Assembly: GCF_015319355.1 (NCBI RefSeq)
Contig: NZ_JADILU010000002.1
Span: 558,001 to 622,000 of the forward strand
Reading direction: 5' to 3'
Length of the DNA: 64,000 bases
From: Psychroserpens luteus
GTDB taxonomy: Bacteria; Bacteroidota; Bacteroidia; Flavobacteriales; Flavobacteriaceae
The notes beneath the pieces are model-generated. The model ran no database searches, had not been told where the DNA came from, and saw nothing but the letters and a program-made list of their open reading frames with translations. Positions 17,561 through 26,735 of this stretch are shown piece by piece. The translations under genes were made by a program, and so were the position numbers. Positions within the stretch are counted from its first letter, which is position 1, and each line of letters starts with the position of its first letter.

Positions 17561-17587
17561 CTTTTAAGAGGGATTTCTAAAAATTAA

Positions 17588-18112
17588 CTATCTAAACGTA
17601 CGCGAAATTGATTTCGACTTATTTCCTTTTTTAAGTTTCATAGTATAAGTTAAAACAGCTTCACCTGTTTTAGCATATGAGATGACACAATTATTAAGAT
17701 TAAAAGACCATCCTGGAAATTCCTGAGCTACTTGCTTACCTAATTCGTAAGGTACTCTAACATCTTCATAATACTCTTCAGAGCTTATAATCGTTCCGTT
17801 GTGGTCATAAACTGCTTTTATATAATTGTCATTAGCTTCAAAAACCACATCATAGGTGATGCTTTTGTTTTTACTATAAACACGATCTTTTGTCACATCG
17901 TAATCTGCTGCAATTTTTTGTAATTTTTGAATTCGTGCTGCCAATTGCAAGTTGTTATTATAACTACAATTTAAATACTGTGCATTACTAACGGTTGCTG
18001 TCGTTTTGTAAGTAACTTCAGTATCATTAGTGGTTGCCATTGCGATGTCATTTTGTGCATAAATAAGGTTGGTTAGACCTAAAAGACATAAACCAAGAAT
18101 ACATTTTTTCAT
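17588..18112 (-). CDS. Secreted hypothetical protein, PepSY-like tail
   Basis: The 174-residue product has a Sec signal peptide cleaved near IYAQ (residue 20). The mature region contains a segment around residues 112-150 with EEYYEDVRVPYELGKQVAQ and FPGW, reminiscent of PepSY-like domains (regulators of proteases or signal proteins in the envelope). The end is basic and lacks a sorting domain. Similar short exported proteins are common in Flavobacteriaceae without a known role. The gene has its own terminator and lies between a channel-like protein and a TPR regulator. Confidence 0.65.
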   Translation of the reverse strand: MKKCILGLCLLGLTNLIYAQNDIAMATTNDTEVTYKTTATVSNAQYLNCSYNNNLQLAARIQKLQKIAADYDVTKDRVYSKNKSITYDVVFEANDNYIKAVYDHNGTIISSEEYYEDVRVPYELGKQVAQEFPGWSFNLNNCVISYAKTGEAVLTYTMKLKKGNKSKSISRTFR

Positions 18113-18320
18113 GAGTGATATGATTTTATGAATTAAACTTATTGATTACATTATTGTATTTATAAGTAGGATCTAAATGTTTACTTTTTTAGGACACCAC
18201 TAAGGTATAGGCAATGAAGGATTTAACCGTAAATATGGAATAGACTACTAATGTACAAGCAATAGACAATTGATAGACAACGGTCTATTTTTTGAGGTTA
18301 AAATGCTGTAAATAAGTCGA

Positions 18321-20081
18321 TTATAGATTTTGAATAAATACGTCTAAATCGGTGTTTTCAGGCAGATTTAGCTTTTTTCTTAAACGATATCTACTCGTAT
18401 TAAGTGAAGCTAAGGTGATATTTTGAAGTGTTGCTATGTTACGACTTTCAATTTTTAAGCGAATTAAAGAGCAAAGTCTAATTTCATTTTTACTCAAATT
18501 AGGATACTCATCTGTAAGCTTACTATAGAACGCATTATTTAAATGGTCTAAATGCTCAAAGAATTCTTGCGTATCGCTATCTACATTTATTTTGTTGTTA
18601 ATCGTTTGGTCTAATTCTGCAATTAATTGTTCTCGTTCTTTAGAAGACGTTTGTTTAATAGCTTCTAATTGATCTGCGATGCCTTTTGCCCAATCTTGAT
18701 CTTGGGTTAGTTTTATAGCAAAATCAGAAAGATCTCGTTCTTTAGATTTAATATCAGAGTTGAGTTGCGCGACCTCTAAAGATGACGTTTTTAACTTCTG
18801 CTCTGCTAATAATTGCTTGTTTTTTGCATTGATAAGATGTTGACGTCTACTTATGATAAGTCCCATTAATAGAATGATAAAAATGGAAGACAATAATCCC
18901 GTAATCCATAGTTTGGTTTTTTGACTTTTAATTTTGTTCTCCTTCTGGATGCGATCTAATTTAAAATTAAGAGCAATTCTATCTATAGTAAAATCGTTGA
19001 GTTCTTCTTGCCATTTAATGTCGTTAATCTTAGCAATATGTTGCAAACTATCTGCATAGTTTTTAATTTGTTTTGCTGTAGCATAAGCTGCAGTGATATT
19101 ACTTTGGGCTTCCAGGAGCTTTTCTTTTGCTCTCAAAAATTCTAATTTAGAACTGGCAGCCAAATCATTAATTTGTTCTTGATGCAAGACGATTTTTTCT
19201 AAGTCACTAAACACACGTTGTGCCTCACCTACTCTATTTAAGTACGCATTTGTGGTTACTAATTGCGCACCAGCACTTATCAATCTTGGGATGTCCTTAG
19301 TTAAAGAACGTTCGTTTATAGCATTTTTATAAAAGTCGAAATTTGCCTCATACAACACCAATGCTTCTGCATGATTATTTTGGTCTCTATAAACATCTGC
19401 AATATTGTCTCTGATACTACCTATCAACGTATGATTAGGAAAATTTGTTTGCGTAATTGTATATGCACGTTTAAAATAATATAAAGCAGAATCCAGTTCT
19501 TTTTTGTGCCAATATAAAAACAGACCATAATTATTTATAGACGATGGTTTATAAATATAGTCCAGATGTTTTGTGAACTCCAGATTCTTTTTATGCTGAA
19601 TGTCAGCACTATCTAACAGACCAAGTTTTGCATAACTATCTGCAAGCATACTCCTGGCATAAGATCGCATTTCTATATAATGTTTGCGATCTTCATCTGT
19701 GAGATACTTTTCATTTTTTTGATAATAATCAAAGAAATTGAGATATGATTTTATGGATTCTTTAGGGAAGTCAATTTCTTTAAACCAATTGCCAGAGTGC
19801 AAATAACTATTGATAACAAAGCTGTAATGACCATCAATTTGTTTTAGTAAATCCTGACGTTTAAAATGAAGTGATAAATAGGTTTCTAATTGCGAATCTG
19901 AAAACGAAGCACGTCTGTACGTCTTGATATCATCCTCAGGAAACTCAGACGAGATAGAATCGCTAATGCTTTTAAATTGTGCAAAGGCCTCTTCGCTTGT
20001 GAGTGTTGTGTTTTGAGACCACAAGTTAGTCGTTGCAAGAACTGCAAAACATAAAAGCGATACATAATACTTAAACAACAC
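18321..20081 (-). CDS. TPR-domain transmembrane regulator with C-terminal HTH
   Basis: The 586-residue protein has a signal peptide (cleavage near LWSQ, residue 22), TPR repeats over about residues 75-330, a single transmembrane helix near 390-410 (ITGLLSSIFIILLMGLIIS), a coiled coil of about 100 residues and a C-terminal LuxR/GerE-like helix-turn-helix (about 525-586, with LSKNEIRLCSLIRL and LNTSRYRLRKKL). This layout is a common Bacteroidota one-component regulator: an extracytoplasmic sensor joined to a cytoplasmic DNA-binding domain. Targets are unknown. It is a single gene on the minus strand. Confidence 0.85.
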   Translation of the reverse strand: MLFKYYVSLLCFAVLATTNLWSQNTTLTSEEAFAQFKSISDSISSEFPEDDIKTYRRASFSDSQLETYLSLHFKRQDLLKQIDGHYSFVINSYLHSGNWFKEIDFPKESIKSYLNFFDYYQKNEKYLTDEDRKHYIEMRSYARSMLADSYAKLGLLDSADIQHKKNLEFTKHLDYIYKPSSINNYGLFLYWHKKELDSALYYFKRAYTITQTNFPNHTLIGSIRDNIADVYRDQNNHAEALVLYEANFDFYKNAINERSLTKDIPRLISAGAQLVTTNAYLNRVGEAQRVFSDLEKIVLHQEQINDLAASSKLEFLRAKEKLLEAQSNITAAYATAKQIKNYADSLQHIAKINDIKWQEELNDFTIDRIALNFKLDRIQKENKIKSQKTKLWITGLLSSIFIILLMGLIISRRQHLINAKNKQLLAEQKLKTSSLEVAQLNSDIKSKERDLSDFAIKLTQDQDWAKGIADQLEAIKQTSSKEREQLIAELDQTINNKINVDSDTQEFFEHLDHLNNAFYSKLTDEYPNLSKNEIRLCSLIRLKIESRNIATLQNITLASLNTSRYRLRKKLNLPENTDLDVFIQNL

Positions 20082-20382
20082 GTTTACAATAGCTAAGATT
20101 TTTTAAAGGTAGTTTTTTTTTATATGCTTCGGAAATGTTATTAGAATTTTGAAATTTGTCAATTTTCAATAACTTATAGTTATTTTTAATGTGTTGTAGA
20201 ACAATTTAGTATTTAGTTTTATTCTAAAGGATTTATTGATAGATGTCTACTTATATGTCATGTGTTTAGACTAAAATACTGAGTTAATCTCTTCAACATG
20301 ATTAAATTAAACTAAGTAAAAAGGATTATTTTTGACAAAATCCTATGGTATGAGTAACTAATAATTTATAGTAAAATTAATG
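20082..20382. other. Gap between the ABC-3C operon and the TPR regulator
   Basis: No gene is visible. It contains the operon terminator at 20322-20344 and one copy of the over-represented word CTTCGGAAA at 20127-20135. The TPR regulator promoter should lie near 20100. Confidence 0.5.
20319..20344 (-). terminator. Terminator of the ABC-3C operon
   Basis: On the minus strand AGGATT / AATCCT forms a 6-base stem with an 11-base loop, followed by TTTTTACTTAG, 38 bases after the ATPase stop codon. Confidence 0.6.
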
Positions 20383-22329
20383 CTAATTTTTCTTTAAAAT
20401 ATAATCTTCATTTCCTTCTTTGTCAAATCTCAATTTAACATACTTCTCATACTTATCTGGATATTTACCTTTTCCAGTAGTTAATATTACCTGATAGTCT
20501 TTTATTTTTTCTATTGGGTTATCTTTGTCTTTTTTAGATAATTCTAAAGCTTTATCTAACAATATTAAATTGTCTTTCAATCGACTTTTATCAATACCTC
20601 CTCTTTCTGGTGTATCAATTAATAAAAACCTCGGATGCTTTACTGTGTCTCTTTTTAAACCCATACTTAATAAAGCAAAATAATACATTAATCTAATAGG
20701 CACTATTGTACTTCGTTCTTTGTATTCACCTCGATCAATATATGGCATATAATCATCATTTATTTCTGCATAATTGCTTGAAGCAGATGACTTAGAAAGT
20801 AATTCGGAATAAATTTCACTAAATTCCTTTATAGTTTCTTTATTGTTTTTATAAAAATCTTTTTGTATTTTTTCATAAGACGTTTTTTTCGTGTTAAAAT
20901 CCTTTTTATCAATTACCACTTTATCTTCTAGAATCTTTTTTTCTTCCAATAAATTAACAGTATTACCAATTGTTAAAATTTCTTCTCTAACTTCTAGAAT
21001 TTTATCATTTAGTTCATCTATCAATTGTGAATTACCTGAAAACTCGATCGAGTTAATTATTTTCTTTAAGCTCTCTTTTAAATTAAATGCCTTCTCTTTT
21101 TTTATTTTTAGAGATGATTCTAATGAATCTATTTCTGAATTATAAGATTCAAAAGCTATTTCTATGCTTATTAAACTTTTCTTTTTATGATCAAAAATCT
21201 CTTTATATTCACTAGATTTATATACAAATTTCTCATAATCATCATCCTTAATTTCTGAACCACAAATGCAATGTCCCTTTTTAGGATCTACATCTGACAT
21301 ACAGAATGGACAAATCTCTAATGAAAATAAATTTAATTTATCATGAGTAAAAATGATTTTTTCTATTTGAGAAATTTCATTTTTCTGATTACTTAATAGT
21401 TTTTTAATTTTATTCTTCTCAATTTCATAATTATTCTTGATAATTGAATTATCAGATATGGCTATTTCTAATTCAATCAGTTCAGTTTGAATATTTGTTA
21501 GCTGCCCAGTTTTATCATTTATAATTGTATTTTCCTTCTGATAAGAGTCTCTTTTATTATTTAGTTTATCTAACTGAATTTCTAATTCAGTAAAATTTAT
21601 TTTTCTCTCTTCTAGAGATTCTCCTTCTAAATAATAATGAATGTTTTTAAAATTTTCAAAAATGGATTTTGATTCATTCTTTTTTCTTTCTGCCTCTTTA
21701 AAATCATTAAATTTTATGTTGTATTCTTCTGATGATACACCAATTAAAATTTCAAATATTGATTTTCTAATAATAGAAGAATCTGCTATAAAATTTTCAG
21801 CTGAAGGTTCTTTAAAAATTTTTCTTGGGTCAGAATCTTGATCGTGATAAAGTAACCTATACACATCTTTAAAACCAATTAACCAACTAGAAGCCCCTAA
21901 ATACAACTCAAACACTTTAATTTCAAGTTTTTCTAATAACCAATCAGAAAAAATTCTTGGAGCATATCTAATATCCCTCTTGATTGGTAGCTTATTGATT
22001 TTTCCATATTCTTCAAAAAAAACATCATTGCTGCCAATGAATCTTTTTAAAGTATAATCTTTATCATTTACTGATATTTCTAATTTAACATAATTATTTT
22101 CATCATCAGTAATTAAACTATATTTAGAATTATTAAGCTTTTTACCATTGGACTTAGGATTGAAAGGAGCAACAAAACCTCCTAATCCATATGTTATAAA
22201 ATGTGAAAAAGTACTTTTACCTGAGCCATTATCACCAACAATAATGTTAATACCCTTAGTAAATTCAGGAGAAGTAAATGAATAATTCTCACCAGAATAA
22301 ATTATTCTTTTAATAATTAAATTTCCCAT
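20383..22329 (-). CDS. Rad50/SMC-like ABC ATPase of an ABC-3C system
   Basis: The 648-residue protein has the split ATPase of the SMC/Rad50 class: Walker A VGDNGSGKST at residues 31-40, a central coiled coil (about 205-500), and a C-terminal half with a helix RLMYYFALLSMGL and Walker B FLLIDTPERGG near 568-578. In the middle of the coiled coil, CPFC (340-343) and CIC (354-356) form a probable zinc hook or zinc ribbon. ABC-3C ATPases act with a middle component and an effector with a conserved C-terminal domain, in suspected anti-phage or conflict systems. The ATG lies inside the 3' end of the middle-component gene (13-base overlap), so translation is probably coupled. Confidence 0.85.
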   Translation of the reverse strand: MGNLIIKRIIYSGENYSFTSPEFTKGINIIVGDNGSGKSTFSHFITYGLGGFVAPFNPKSNGKKLNNSKYSLITDDENNYVKLEISVNDKDYTLKRFIGSNDVFFEEYGKINKLPIKRDIRYAPRIFSDWLLEKLEIKVFELYLGASSWLIGFKDVYRLLYHDQDSDPRKIFKEPSAENFIADSSIIRKSIFEILIGVSSEEYNIKFNDFKEAERKKNESKSIFENFKNIHYYLEGESLEERKINFTELEIQLDKLNNKRDSYQKENTIINDKTGQLTNIQTELIELEIAISDNSIIKNNYEIEKNKIKKLLSNQKNEISQIEKIIFTHDKLNLFSLEICPFCMSDVDPKKGHCICGSEIKDDDYEKFVYKSSEYKEIFDHKKKSLISIEIAFESYNSEIDSLESSLKIKKEKAFNLKESLKKIINSIEFSGNSQLIDELNDKILEVREEILTIGNTVNLLEEKKILEDKVVIDKKDFNTKKTSYEKIQKDFYKNNKETIKEFSEIYSELLSKSSASSNYAEINDDYMPYIDRGEYKERSTIVPIRLMYYFALLSMGLKRDTVKHPRFLLIDTPERGGIDKSRLKDNLILLDKALELSKKDKDNPIEKIKDYQVILTTGKGKYPDKYEKYVKLRFDKEGNEDYILKKN

Positions 22330-22817
22330 GTTAGTATATTCTTAGAAGTAAATAAAGTATTAACCATAGTTTTAATTGTTGTGGTTCTTAAACCTCGGAT
22401 TTCTTTTTTTAGTTTCTCAATATTTTTTAATTCATTGTTAAAAACATCATTATCAAAAAAATCTTCTGGCAAATTTTTCTTTTTTAACCATATATCAAAA
22501 GATTTATGAGTTCTATTAATTGAAATTCCTAAGTAGTCCTTATTTTTTAAAACTATTAACAAGTGAGATAGTAGTTTCTTTTTGAGTTGAGCTTTGGAAT
22601 AAATATTACCTAATTCATCTTGTGAAAAATCAGCAATTACTTTGCTTGAACTAGTGAAATCTACTAAATATGCTATTTTTCTAAAATCTCTGAACTCATT
22701 AGATTCTTCTGTACATTCAAGTTTGTTTAATATTAGGATTAAATTATAACACAAATAATTATAATCTTCCTTTTGTATAAACATCATTCTTTTTTTTGCG
22801 CTTAGTTTATCCATCAT
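22317..22817 (-). CDS. ABC-3C middle component-like protein
   Basis: The roughly 166-residue protein is soluble, basic and mixed alpha/beta, with no enzyme motif. Size, position immediately before the ATPase and after the adaptor-bearing effector, and overlapping junctions on both sides match the middle component of ABC-three-component systems, which links the effector to the ATPase. I chose the ATG at 22817 (MMDKLSAKK) because it overlaps the upstream stop codon; the frame is open further to 22853 but that would intrude deeper into the upstream gene. Family assignment rests on context and size rather than a motif. Confidence 0.65.
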   Translation of the reverse strand: MMDKLSAKKRMMFIQKEDYNYLCYNLILILNKLECTEESNEFRDFRKIAYLVDFTSSSKVIADFSQDELGNIYSKAQLKKKLLSHLLIVLKNKDYLGISINRTHKSFDIWLKKKNLPEDFFDNDVFNNELKNIEKLKKEIRGLRTTTIKTMVNTLFTSKNILTWEI

Positions 22818-23451
22818 AAAGACCTTTTTTATCAAATGACAGAAAACAATCATTAATTAAATCAAGTACTATTTTCCTCATAAAACCTTTATTGTTAACA
22901 GGGTAATCATACTGAGTCGATCTTTCTTCAATTGCTTTTTTTCCTTTCTTACTAAATTTTCTTATTAAAGATTCTATTTGTTCTGTAGTCAATTCTTCTA
23001 TAACACTTGTTTCAACAAAGTTTAAAAGTTCCAATTGGCAAACTTCAAAAACTCTAAACTTTATGGAGCTTATTTGTTGGTCATTATATCTATTGATTTC
23101 CACTTTTCCAAATGCCTGTTCTCTGCAATATAAACTTACCCTATTCAAACTAATTGTCTGGCAGGCATCTTTTAACTTTTCAGGTAAGTTTCTTTTATCA
23201 TTATGAGTTAATTCTTCATAGGCGGTTTTAGCAACAATATCTATTTCTTTGATTTCTATTTCAGAAGTGAAACATATTCCACACTTTTCTTGAAGAGTTT
23301 TTTCTAAGTATCTGAGAGATAAAGCACATAACTCCTTGGACTCCTTATTTTCAACCAATTCAGAATTAATAATGCCAATAATTTTATCATCAACAATTAA
23401 TGGAGCACCAGAAATACCTTCATAGCTCGACCATTTTAAGTTGTGATTCAA
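22807..23451 (-). CDS. 3' part of split trypsin-like protease with ABC-3C C-terminal domain
   Basis: The first 50 residues complete a trypsin-fold protease begun in the neighbouring frame: YEGISGAPLI gives the nucleophile Ser in G-x-S-G-A-P, followed by the last beta strands (GIINSELV). Residues of about 85-214 form an alpha-helical domain (RYNDQQISSIKFRVFEVC and ELLNFVETSVIEEL) that fits the adaptor domain at the C-terminus of ABC-3C effectors. The apparent first codon is a TTG that aligns as an internal Leu, so this piece is unlikely to start on its own. It continues the frame at 23454-23858 after an apparent one-base loss. The stop codon overlaps the middle-component start. Confidence 0.7.
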   Translation of the reverse strand: MNHNLKWSSYEGISGAPLIVDDKIIGIINSELVENKESKELCALSLRYLEKTLQEKCGICFTSEIEIKEIDIVAKTAYEELTHNDKRNLPEKLKDACQTISLNRVSLYCREQAFGKVEINRYNDQQISSIKFRVFEVCQLELLNFVETSVIEELTTEQIESLIRKFSKKGKKAIEERSTQYDYPVNNKGFMRKIVLDLINDCFLSFDKKGLYDG

Positions 23452-23453
23452 TT

Positions 23454-23858
23454 CTATATCATCTTAAGGTTGGACAAATGTTGATGAACCGTATTATCAT
23501 CTTGATACATGTTTTCACCTGTATCAATTTTACTTTTTGGATAGCCTCTTGATGTCCATTTTGTTCCTGGTTTTATATTTGTACAATTAGCTATGACCAA
23601 AAATGAAACGTTTAAAGCTTCTTCTTCTAATTCTAATATAGCAAAATCCATTACTTTTGATTCTTCAATATCATCTGAAATTATTTTTGCTTTTACAATT
23701 AACTTATCATTTTGAGATAGCTTAATGTCATGTGATTTATGTTCTGAAACTACATGATAAACAGTTAAAGCAAAATTTTTAGTTATTAAAAATGCAGTTC
23801 CATTTTTTGCACCACAGTTAATTTGATATACTAAGTTTGTTAAGTTTTGATTAAACAT
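23454..23858 (-). CDS. 5' part of split trypsin-like protease (ABC-3C effector)
   Basis: The 134-residue frame is the N-terminal barrel of a trypsin-like serine protease: NGTAFLITKNFALTVYHVV places the catalytic His at residue 35, and KVMDFAILEL places Asp71. The frame ends prematurely at a TAG soon after DNTVHQHLSNLK. Adding one base at AAG|ATGATATAG restores the sequence LKDDIELNHN and joins it to the Ser-bearing frame at 22807-23451. Intact, the protein would have about 350 residues. The ATG overlaps the stop codon of the MBL-fold gene (TAATG), showing translational coupling. As sequenced, the protease cannot form a complete catalytic triad unless a -1 shift occurs. Confidence 0.75.
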   Translation of the reverse strand: MFNQNLTNLVYQINCGAKNGTAFLITKNFALTVYHVVSEHKSHDIKLSQNDKLIVKAKIISDDIEESKVMDFAILELEEEALNVSFLVIANCTNIKPGTKWTSRGYPKSKIDTGENMYQDDNTVHQHLSNLKMI

Positions 23859-25039
23859 TAATTTATTGTTATTTCATTTTGAACTATTATTTCATAATTA
23901 TACTTTTCTTTTAAACTTGAGCTTTGAAAAGGTTTTAATTTTGGATGTTCATAATTAAAGATTAATTCTTTTGTATGTATAGACTCTTTCTTAATAATCT
24001 TTGCAATTACTTCTAAATTCGGATGCGAATGCTTTTTTCCATCAGTTGAAATTAAATACCTCTTTGAATCAAACAAACTTAATAATTTATTAGAAGTATT
24101 TTTATTACTACCATGATGTGAAATTTTTACTAAATCAAAGTTCAAGTGATAACCTGAAGCTTTGAGTTTATTTATGTTTTTATATATAATATTGATCTGA
24201 GAATCTGCTAAAAATAGCATCTTTTTTTCTTTATATTCTATTATAAAAGAAATTGAAGAACCATTTGTTTCAGTATATTCGTTTTCTTCTTTCAAAGCCA
24301 GTTTGTCTATATCAAATACATCACTAGAACTTGAGGTATCTTTTAATTCTAATTCAGTGTCATTTAAGTTTTGCATATACAATTCGAACGCATCGTCAAA
24401 TATTACATCATCACTAATCTTAAAATTATAAAAAATACTATCTAATTTATCTTCCCATTTTTTAGATAATTTTTTTAATTTTTTATGGTCTGGAGATAAA
24501 AGAATAAACTTTACACTTTCGATTGTATTATTAATTTTCTCTTCAAAGCAAATAGCTTTATTATTAAACATATGATTCCATTTATATTTGTTCTCATATA
24601 TTAGACTTGCAAGCGTAACGCCTTCTTCTATACTCGTATCACAAAGACCATCTTGTTTTGAATTATTAGAATTTTGATGCTTAATTAATGTAAGAGCTTT
24701 AGATTCTTCTTTCTGTATTTTATCAACTTTTCGTTTATTAAATTGTAAGTGTTTAAATGAATTATGCCAAACTTCTTCTACTTTTATAATATTTGAATTA
24801 TTACCATTCTCTTTTAGAAAAGATATTGCTCCTTCTATATGGTCTTTATCTATGTGTGTTACTACTAATAATTGAATGCTTTTAGCTTTTTCATTTAATA
24901 AAATTAAGTCTTTTTTTATATGATTTTTATAGGTGTCTGATAATCCCATATCTATAATCACATTAATGTTTTTATCTATTCCAAATGAAATTAAGAAGGC
25001 ATCACCTTCATTAGCTTGGTACATTCTGACGTTAATCAT
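23858..25039 (-). CDS. ComEC/Rec2-like MBL-fold hydrolase, first gene of the ABC-3C operon
   Basis: The 393-residue protein has the metallo-beta-lactamase fold of the ComEC C-terminal type: YQANEGDAFLIS at the start, the metal motif THIDKDH at residues 61-67, a later Asp in FLADSQ, and the SHHGSNKN motif typical of ComEC-like members. There is no signal peptide or membrane helix. In conflict systems such stand-alone MBL proteins are candidate nucleases or phosphoesterases. It heads a five-frame operon (MBL, protease in two frames, middle component, ATPase) joined by 1- to 13-base overlaps. It may be a second effector of the same system. Confidence 0.82.
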   Translation of the reverse strand: MINVRMYQANEGDAFLISFGIDKNINVIIDMGLSDTYKNHIKKDLILLNEKAKSIQLLVVTHIDKDHIEGAISFLKENGNNSNIIKVEEVWHNSFKHLQFNKRKVDKIQKEESKALTLIKHQNSNNSKQDGLCDTSIEEGVTLASLIYENKYKWNHMFNNKAICFEEKINNTIESVKFILLSPDHKKLKKLSKKWEDKLDSIFYNFKISDDVIFDDAFELYMQNLNDTELELKDTSSSSDVFDIDKLALKEENEYTETNGSSISFIIEYKEKKMLFLADSQINIIYKNINKLKASGYHLNFDLVKISHHGSNKNTSNKLLSLFDSKRYLISTDGKKHSHPNLEVIAKIIKKESIHTKELIFNYEHPKLKPFQSSSLKEKYNYEIIVQNEITIN

Positions 25040-25247
25040 ATATTTTATTACTTTTTTTCATCTAAAGTCATTGAAGAATGCATTTTACATTCAACAAAGG
25101 TCATTAATACAATAATTCGCTAAAATAATTAAAAGGGAGATTTGAAATATACTAAATTTTGTAAGAAGACAGTTACGGAAAACCGTAAATATTTGAAGGT
25201 GAATAATTTTCAAAAGTATTTTGTTTAATTATGTAAATAACAACCAC

Positions 25248-26411
25248 CTAAAACCTCCCAAACTTCCCAACCAAAAACTCATCACTACTTTCGGTTTGCA
25301 ATTCCAACCAAATAGGTAAATGATCACTCATTTGGTTCCGTTTCCAATAGGTATTAAAATACGATTTAAAAGAAGCGTCATCTGTCAGGTTGCTTGGATC
25401 ATCTTTGTGTGAGAGCATGAGTGGGTGATAAATTGATATGTCTGCAGTGGTATTTAAATACACATAATCAAAAAGATTAAAAACGCCACCTTTCTCATTT
25501 CCGAGGTCATCTGTAGCAATTTTAAAATATTGATCCACATTAAGAAACATACGATCGTAAATTTGGTTGAGACTCGTATTGGTGTATTTGCCTTCTAGCG
25601 CTTCACTTTCTACAAAGTCATGATTTGTGATGAGCTCTACAATATCATAATCATCATCATACAAATTGGTGTCTCCTAGAATAATCATATTGCGATCTCT
25701 AAAGGTTGGCGATGCTAATTTTGCATTAAGAACCTCCATTAACAGTCGTACTTCTTCTTTTCTAATGGCTTTATTAGATCCACCATCTCCTGGATGCAAA
25801 TGCACACTTACGATAGAAAATTTACGCCAACCGCTTTCAAATCCTGTAAATGTAGGTGTTCGTTTGAGTTGATTGATGATGGCATTATCGGCAACAGACT
25901 CTGGTGCGATGACGATTTCTCCAGAGAGTCCAGAGTGTGTGACGCGTCTGGAGTCATAAATGAAACCAAAGCGCTCATCGTTGCCTGAGTTGCCTTCGGT
26001 CACGTCACTTAATGTGTATTTCCAATGGCTGCCTAAGAGTTTGAGTACCTTTTTGAAATCGGTTAAATCTCTATTGATTTCTTGAACAGAAACGATGTCA
26101 AAGGCATTTATAATTTCGGCAATGTAGTATAGGGATTCGGCGGTTCTCTTTTTTAAAGTTCCAAAGTTTTTCACATTCCAGGAACAGAGTAATAAATTGG
26201 TATCTACGGTTTTTTTGGGGATGTTTTCAAAAAGACCTTGTCGCAATCTAAGCAAATTGGAGATGGTTCGTTTTTTTGCTGCGTTGCTGAGCATACGACT
26301 GTAATTATCTTCTCGCTCTAATAATATTAATGAATATCTATCATTAACAAGTTCACTATCTGGTCTTAAATCATTGTACCACATATCGTTTGCCTTTTGG
26401 TTATTATACAA
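25248..26411 (-). CDS. Endonuclease/exonuclease/phosphatase family protein
   Basis: The 387-residue protein has the DNase I-like (EEP) fold: WNVKNFG near residue 78 for the first Asn, VQEINRD with the metal-binding Glu near 101, a long middle with SVHLHPGDGG, the ILGDTNLYDDDYD motif (metal and catalytic Asp/Asn) near 245, and the closing SDHLPIWLEL with the catalytic Asp-His pair near 365-368. No signal peptide, so probably cytoplasmic. The substrate may be DNA, RNA or a phosphoester. It follows no close neighbour: 208 bases separate it from the ABC-3C operon, so it is probably not part of it. Confidence 0.88.
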   Translation of the reverse strand: MYNNQKANDMWYNDLRPDSELVNDRYSLILLEREDNYSRMLSNAAKKRTISNLLRLRQGLFENIPKKTVDTNLLLCSWNVKNFGTLKKRTAESLYYIAEIINAFDIVSVQEINRDLTDFKKVLKLLGSHWKYTLSDVTEGNSGNDERFGFIYDSRRVTHSGLSGEIVIAPESVADNAIINQLKRTPTFTGFESGWRKFSIVSVHLHPGDGGSNKAIRKEEVRLLMEVLNAKLASPTFRDRNMIILGDTNLYDDDYDIVELITNHDFVESEALEGKYTNTSLNQIYDRMFLNVDQYFKIATDDLGNEKGGVFNLFDYVYLNTTADISIYHPLMLSHKDDPSNLTDDASFKSYFNTYWKRNQMSDHLPIWLELQTESSDEFLVGKFGRF

Positions 26412-26735
26412 TCAAAAATTTCTGTAAATGCAAAGCACACAGAAGCGTTAAAACGTTTGTAGGGATTTTAAAAGGGAGGTTTAGATACTTGATATTTAAG
26501 CACCTATGTAAATGTAATCAATTATTTTATGGTTTGTATTGTTCTCCTCGGAAATTTTAAGCGATTAGAAAATGTCAACTTTTACACACTCATTTTAGAA
26601 GTTTAAGTTTTAGAGTGGTCCAATTTCCGAAGAAAATAGCACGCGTCTTCATATGCGTTAAGATCAATTACAAATCAGCAAAGCAGAACTGATAACGCAC
26701 TGTATCTTAGCTATAGTAAGAATAATTAATAAAAG
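26412..26735. other. Divergent promoter region
   Basis: No gene is visible. This gap must carry the promoters of both the nuclease gene (leftward) and the SDR-ALDH pair (rightward). One TTTCCGAAG word lies at 26624-26632, followed by AAAATAGC. No clear TAnnTTTG box was fixed. Confidence 0.4.

Noticed and set aside
23450-23470. Programmed -1 frameshift as explanation of the split protease
   Set aside because: No X-XXY-YYZ slippery heptamer is present at CCTTAAGATGATATAG, so a mutation or error is simpler.
25173-25188. Palindrome TTACGG-AAAA-CCGTAA after the EEP nuclease gene
   Set aside because: It lacks a T-run on either strand, so I do not call a terminator; an operator for the ABC-3C operon is possible but unsupported.
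25248-26411. EEP nuclease as a sixth member of the ABC-3C operon
   Set aside because: It is 208 bases upstream of the operon, with less A/T-rich DNA than the operon and no overlap; it looks like an ordinary neighbour.
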